A DNA stretch of 64,000 nucleotides from Stachybotrys elegans. Taxonomy: Eukaryota; Ascomycota; Sordariomycetes; Hypocreales; Stachybotryaceae. Positions within the stretch are counted from its first letter, which is position 1. Each line of letters opens with the position of its first letter. This document shows, piece after piece, positions 58,772-64,000 of the stretch. The stretch lies in the NCBI GenBank assembly GCA_020746835.1, contig JAGPNK010000008.1, positions 124,001 to 188,000 of the forward strand, written 5' to 3'. The position numbers and the translations under genes were made by a program. The notes below the pieces were generated by a model that had not been told where the DNA came from, ran no database searches, and was given only the letters and a program-made list of their open reading frames with translations.

Positions 58772-60061
58772 GGCGCTCCCGCTAAGACTAACACGACGCT
58801 GTGTTGTGTACCGTAGCCCAGTGTTGGAGATTCGACCAATCCTAGATGACGAGCGAGAGACAGAATAGCAGTTCGAGTATGGCTACAGGGCGAGTCTCAT
58901 CACAGCGGGCGACACACAAGACGGTGGCTGCCAGGATACGAGGCGGAGGTGTCGTAGGTGGTGTAGGTGGGTTGGAGTCCGAGTTGCGTCCTCGAGCAGA
59001 AGGATGAAGCGAGTGGGAGGGACGAGCGGTAGTACAGGTGATTCTTGACGAACTCGACAATGCGACGATGCAACGATGCCAAAGGATACGAATATTATAT
59101 ATATGCCATGACACGTCGCAAGAAGAGGATCAAGGTGGAGGTGAAGATGGACGTGGAGGATATGGTAGATAATAACCACTTTGGAAAGAACCCCAGGCAC
59201 ATTTCGCATTCAGCTCACATGGCCTCCATGCTCCGTTCCTGACGTAGCGCAGCCCTGAAATAGGCTGTGCCAGGCGCCATGGAATCCATGGTTTCCGCCC
59301 AATAGGAAAACTCCAGCCATGGCCTTGGAAGCGTGCATCTTGGCTTGCGGCTGGCGGGAATCTGGGAACTGGTTGTCGGCTGCAGGAGCGAGAGAGGAGG
59401 TATGACGCAGGAGCATCTTGGAAGAGCCAGGGTCAAGACTTGGTGGAAATCGCCTACGAGCTCCCTGGAGAGGAGCTGGGGCCACCCTTTGTCCCACATT
59501 TAGCCAATCATCTTTTACCGTCTTTCCCTCCCATGCGGGGCATCTTTTGTCAGCGGAAGCCCCACTCACCAGTCGATTGGCTCCAGGAACCTCACCTTTT
59601 ATCTTCACCTTCACCGTCACGCCCGTCTTTGTCAAGCATATCTGGTATATCTTCTAGTGACTAGTATGTACGACTCGACAATCATAATGGTCATTCATGT
59701 ATCCTCCCAAGCTTGAACCAAAAATCAAGACCTCAAGCTGCTGCCCGGCCACTCGTGCGCCTTCTCCTCACCTCCATCCAATGCCGGGCTTACTTTGCTC
59801 CTGTTATTATCGCCAGTCCGGCCACACCCCTTTGGCCAGCCGCTCTCCTCTGCGTACATCCATCCATATCGCGCTCGCGGACTGCAGATGTGGCACGTCC
59901 CTTTGTCCGGGCATGCCCTATGCTTGTAGGTATCATTCCGTCTCTCCGCAAGCCGCCTCTATCGAAGCCTTGCAGTTTTCTTCCTGTTCATCGGCGCGTT
60001 GCAATTCACTCGCTCGATATCGCCAACACTCATGTTCTGTCGTTTGCGCCTGCTTACTCCA
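58772..60061. other. Intergenic region
   Basis: 1.3 kb between the promoter side of the thaumatin-like gene and the 3' end of the Hsp70-like gene. No coding region supported. Confidence 0.5.
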
Positions 60062-62560
60062 TTACCTGAAGCGTGATCGGCAGCGGCCCATAACCTCGCC
60101 CTGACAAACAAGCTCGGCGCTAAACTCAGAACCATCCAGGGTGAGATAGATGTCGAAGTAAACACGGTAGAAAGTGCCCTGGGGGGTATCCATCCTCTCG
60201 AAATCCTTCTCGAGATTCTTGCGCGAGAGATCTGACGTGAGAGTGACGACTTCCTTGATGCCTGTTTTGATCATGGTTAGCTCAAGGCCCAACATCTTCC
60301 CCCATAAAGACAAGCAAAACTTACGAGGATCCTTAGTGTACTCGGGGCAAACATCATCGTCGCAGGCGTAGAGAATATCCTCGTACATGAGGGTTGCCCC
60401 TGGGGCAACCTGTCGGAAGAAAGACACCTTCACCGGCTCGCCGTTCTTCACCTTCTGGCCCTTCTGCACAAAGATCTGGCGCGTGAACTTGCATCGATCC
60501 TTGCCGTCGAGCGAGGGGACACGGTAGGCCTCGGGGTGGTAGCCCTCCTTGAATGGCTGCAGCGTGGCCATGAGGTAGTGGCGACGGGCGACACGGTGCG
60601 TCACAATTCGCTCCGTGATACCGGCCGTGACGGCTCCCTTGACGATTGCCGCCACCGAGTCCATGGGTCGGACAACCTTGGACTGGAACTGAGGCGGGAC
60701 GTGGAGCTTGATCTGCTGGAACAGGTACTCCGAGGCACCAAAACCACCGACGACCAGGATGTTCTGGAGTGTTCGGTTCTGTGCCTGGATGGCGATGATC
60801 TGGTTTCGCACCAGTTCCAGAATTCGGTTCACGACAGGCTCGAAGCACTGGAGAATCTCCTCGTTGGTGAAAGTCATATAGCCCTCCTCAATTCCCGCCT
60901 CGGGGAACTCGGCCTCGATACCGACGTCGACGGCCCACTTCTGGCCGTTGTTTCTGAAGTCGGCCTTGATTCTGTTCTCAAAATCCATAATGCACTTGGC
61001 ATAGACGCGGCCGGCCGTCTTGGAGCCGTCTGGCAGCTTCATCTTGCGGATCTTGGTTCGCAGGATGTTACTAAAGTTGCGGTTGAGTGCCGTGGAACCG
61101 CAAGAATCGCCTGAACCAGCGGTGCATTCAGCCACGGTGAAGGGGTTCTCCTCTTCGACCTCGTAGGCGATCAAATCGACGGTACCACCACCACAGTCCA
61201 CAATCAGTACGGCATCGTGAACCTTGAGATTGAGAAGTCCAGTCTTGGAGCAGAACAGGGCAGCGGCTTCGGGCTCGGAGACAAGCGTCAAGCGGTTGTC
61301 GTTCTCGTCGCGCAAGAAACCAGCCTGGATAGCAGCAGCACGGGTGGCCGCCTTGCCGGCATCATTCCAGATGGCAGGCACCGTGAGGTAGTACCTGATG
61401 TTGCGCTCCTCTCGGTTGAACACTTCACCCAGGGTCTTCTGCAGAGCCGAACGCATGGCCTGGCGCAGCTTGAAGAGGTAATCGGCGGCCACATCGATCT
61501 CCGATTTGCCAGGTGGCAGGGGAGGCAGGTTGATGGGATCGATGTAGGTGTTGCCACTGAGCATGAGCTGCAGCTTGAACCATTCCACCTTTTGCACACC
61601 GGGCTTGGGGTAGCCGGTGGGAGCGAGAGCGTCAGCAATGTCGGGGCCCCATCCTACTACCTTTTGGTATTGATCGTAGTAGAGAACAGTTGGGATCTGT
61701 ACAGATTCTTGAGTCAGCGAGAGGCTATTGCCCAACAGCTCGAGATGACCCCACCTTCTGCTTGGTGTATGAACCAGCTCCTGGCCACTCGGTGATGATA
61801 TCCTCTTTGGCTTCGTTGTTCGTTGCGAAGGCGAAGGCGACACCGGAAAAGGTAGTGCCCTAGCGTAGCCCCTCAATCGTTAGCCGCGGTGTCATCGACG
61901 GGAGCATGGAGGATTTGGCAGGGAGCAACTCACGAAATCGATGCCGACAATCAGCTGGGCCTTGCTCCGGCTGGCGCCCTCAACTTCGGCAGCAGGGTTA
62001 CCCCGCTGGAACTGCTGGGCGATAGGACCGCCAGCGGGAGGAGGGGGGCCAGGAGGATAGCCCTGCTGGCCGAAGCCAGGCGGCCCTCCCATAGGGTTGC
62101 CCATGGGGGCCATGTTGGGAGGATAGCCGACCGGCGCGCCGGTGTTGATGGGAGGAGGACCTCCAGCCATGGCGGCGGGCGGGGTACGGGTGTTACCTGG
62201 ATTCGTGAGCGGGATGTTGCGACCTAGACCAAGCGGTGCGCTGATCGAACCTTGGGGATAAGCGGCTGCGTAGCTGGGAGGGCGGTTCGCTGCTGAAGGG
62301 GGCGGATGATTCATGGGGAGAGTGGTTGTGGATGATGAGGCTCCAAGGGGAGCAGTCTGACCGGGGAGTGGGAGCTGGTATTGCTGCTGGGGCGGCGTTT
62401 GCGTCTGCGTCTGCGTCGGCTGCGGCTGTTGAGGTCTCTGGCCGGGAGGAGGGGTACTGGAAGGGAGGGATGCTCCCTCAGGGCTCTGGATGCTGCCGAC
62501 TGACGACTTGCGTTTTCCGAACCCAAAGGCTTTGGTTAAGCGGGAGTTCATAGAACTCAT
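60062..62560 (-). CDS. Hsp70-family (HSPA12-like) ATPase with disordered N-terminal extension
   Basis: Exons 62560-61934, 61859-61755, 61696-60325 and 60261-60062 give 767 residues. The first about 200 residues are low complexity: Pro/Gln/Gly-rich with PQQPQPTQTQTQTPPQQQ and GPPGFGQQGYPPGPPPP. The ATPase domain starts with VGIDFGTTFSGVA, formed by the first splice, and includes LTVPAIWNDAGK, VSEPEAAALF, VLIVDCGGGTVDL and ILVVGGFGASEYL. This is the actin/Hsp70 nucleotide-binding fold. The substrate-binding part of classic Hsp70 is short or absent, as in the HSPA12-type members common in fungi. The third intron (63 bases, 60324-60262, with a GCTAAC branch site) is in frame, so a gene finder could leave it in. 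An upstream ATG at 62635 would add 25 residues. I prefer MSSMNSRLTKAFGFGKRK. Client or role is unknown. Confidence 0.93.
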
Positions 62561-64000
62561 ATGGAAGAGGAAGAAGAGGGGAGAATCCAAATGGGGGAGC
62601 GGGCGCAGGAGGAGAAAAGAAAGGTGAGAAGGCACAGGGTCAAAGGATTACGATGGAGAGGCGCTGGCTGGGTAGGACTCCTCCCTTAGTCGGTCGCAGC
62701 GAAACCTAATGGCGAGGCGCAGAGAGAGGCTGTAGGACAACCGACGGGGAACTGTGATTGGGGACTCGAGACTGGACAGCGACGGGGGAGGGGGGGAGGG
62801 GAACCAAGTGCATGCAGAAAGAATCGGGGACAGTCAGAAATTAGCAACAGTCCCCCGGGCGGCGGATGAGGGGTGTGGTCAGGTCGGGTTTAGGTGGCGG
62901 GTTTGGGCTCAGAGGGCAACCTGGTACGGGAAGGTTGTAGGGCAGGTGCTAGCGGCCTACAGCTTCTTGGCTCCTGCTGGCCTGTGCTGGACTGTGCTGG
63001 ACTGTGCTGGGTTGAGAGGTGCCTGCCGCGCCCACGTTGATTTTTTTTCCCTTTTCCTTTTCTTTTGGTTTTTCTTTTATTTTCTCTTCTTCTGATTGTT
63101 CGGCCCTGGGTTTTGATTTGATGGCTCGGCTCGGCTTCGGTCAGGGCCAGAAATGGGCTGGGCTGAGCAGGCGAAAGTACCTTTCCTTGAAGACCAGCTC
63201 TGGGGTTGTTAGCAGGTGATAGAAGTGTTTGGCCACAGGCGTTATCTACAGCTCTAGTATGGGCTGGACCTGATCAGGCAGGCAGGCGGGAGGCGGGAAG
63301 CACGATGTCGGTGCTCCGTATGTAGGCAAGGTTGTAATAATAAGTACTCGCTTGCCCCAACTGGGTCCGTCCAACAGAGCCCAGAAGCGTTGCCGCCTGA
63401 GGCAGTCGACAAGCGTTATATTGACGCCGTGGCTGAAGAAGGCCCCAAGTGGTGCTAATCAAGAGCCGATCCCAGTCGAGCAGTTGAGCTACAAGAGGCG
63501 GGTTAACCAAAAGCCAGTCAAGCCGTGGGGTAAGGTAAGGACAATGCCTTTTGGTCAAGATACCTGCCGCCCTGGTGTGCCTCTACGGCGCACGTCTGCG
63601 CTCAACCTGCTGACGGGGTGGCCGGGGATTCTCGACAATATCGGATGATGCTCCGTAGGTGCTGTATTACGGATGCACCGTGGCCCTGGCCTTTGCTGCA
63701 GCTCCAGTCCACAGTCCACCAGCGGCTGAGCGCTCGAGTGCGAAGGACTAAGAATCGAAGGAGTTCTAGCGCTGGAGAGGATTCACCCCGAGGTGGGTTC
63801 TGAAGGGTCTAGAGTGGCTCTAGGAGGGGACCGCTCCCTTATCACCAGATTAGTCGCAGGCTGAATGGGTTATTGTAGGAACCAAACGCCGGTGTTGGCT
63901 GGTTGCCTGTTTTGCTTCTCTCGCGTCCCTTTTTCACGGCGGTTCAGGGTATCTGATGTCATTCCAGTACAAAGGCTTTTGGCTTGTGGTATATGAATAG
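62561..64000. other. Promoter side of the Hsp70-like gene and beyond
   Basis: No coding region supported. It contains a three-copy 10-base repeat (62981-63010) and a pyrimidine-rich tract (63041-63090). The far right end may belong to a gene outside the window. Confidence 0.45.
62981..63010 (+). repeat. Three 10-base copies of (A/C)CTGTGCTGG
   Basis: CCTGTGCTGG followed by two ACTGTGCTGG copies, upstream of the Hsp70-like gene. Confidence 0.88.

Noticed and set aside
1..64000. tRNA genes
   Set aside because: I looked for B-box-like GGTTCRANNCC sequences on both strands and found none with a matching T-stem and acceptor stem. A tRNA covariance search would be decisive.

Overview
The window reads as a chromosomal segment of a filamentous ascomycete. 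The basis is short introns of about 50-100 bases with GTANGT-type donors and CAG/TAG acceptors, compact intron-split genes on both strands, and fungal-specific families (an Asn/Gly-rich secreted protein, a Sos7 kinetochore subunit, a Zn2Cys6 regulator, a Pr1C-like subtilase). The gene set suggests a Sordariomycete, plausibly of the Hypocreales. The order is inference and no species is claimed. I see no prokaryotic operon, CRISPR array, plasmid, virus, rRNA gene or intact transposon.

Seventeen protein genes can be supported. From left to right: an Asn/Gly-rich secreted protein (-), an S1/P1 nuclease (-), a PQ-loop transporter (+), aspartate-semialdehyde dehydrogenase (+), a PA-TM-RING ubiquitin ligase (-), an RS-rich splicing-type protein (-), the kinetochore protein Sos7 (+), a Zn2Cys6 transcription factor (-), a LanC-like protein (-), an EI24/RRT8-like membrane protein (+), a large secreted subtilase in 17 exons (+), a 1,751-residue mucin-like secreted protein (+), a DUF7728-type membrane protein (+), RNA polymerase III subunit RPC11 (-), a small ankyrin protein (+), a thaumatin-like protein (-) and an Hsp70/HSPA12-like protein with a disordered N-terminal extension (-). 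I assembled exon models by hand. Every model closes in frame, and the exon junctions restore conserved family motifs where I could judge them.

Layout. Positions 1-9100 hold two secreted-protein genes separated by long non-coding DNA. Positions 10.7-21.4 kb form a housekeeping block (amino-acid transport and synthesis, ubiquitination, splicing, kinetochore). Positions 21.4-34 kb are gene-poor, with only the Zn2Cys6 factor, and include a 7.5 kb stretch with no recognisable gene. Positions 34-44.4 kb hold the LanC-like, EI24-like and subtilase genes. Positions 47-62.6 kb are gene-denser, mixing secreted or cell-wall proteins (mucin, thaumatin) with core functions (RPC11, Hsp70-like).

The genes do not form an obvious biosynthetic cluster. 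Several encode secreted or surface proteins (nuclease, subtilase, Asn/Gly-rich protein, mucin, thaumatin), as expected of a saprotroph or a host-associated fungus. The most unusual items are the mucin-like giant with repeated PPYPTSN-type motifs and a Lys/Gln tail, a eukaryotic LanC homologue, a GC-AG intron forced by reading frame, and a 10-base first coding exon in RPC11.
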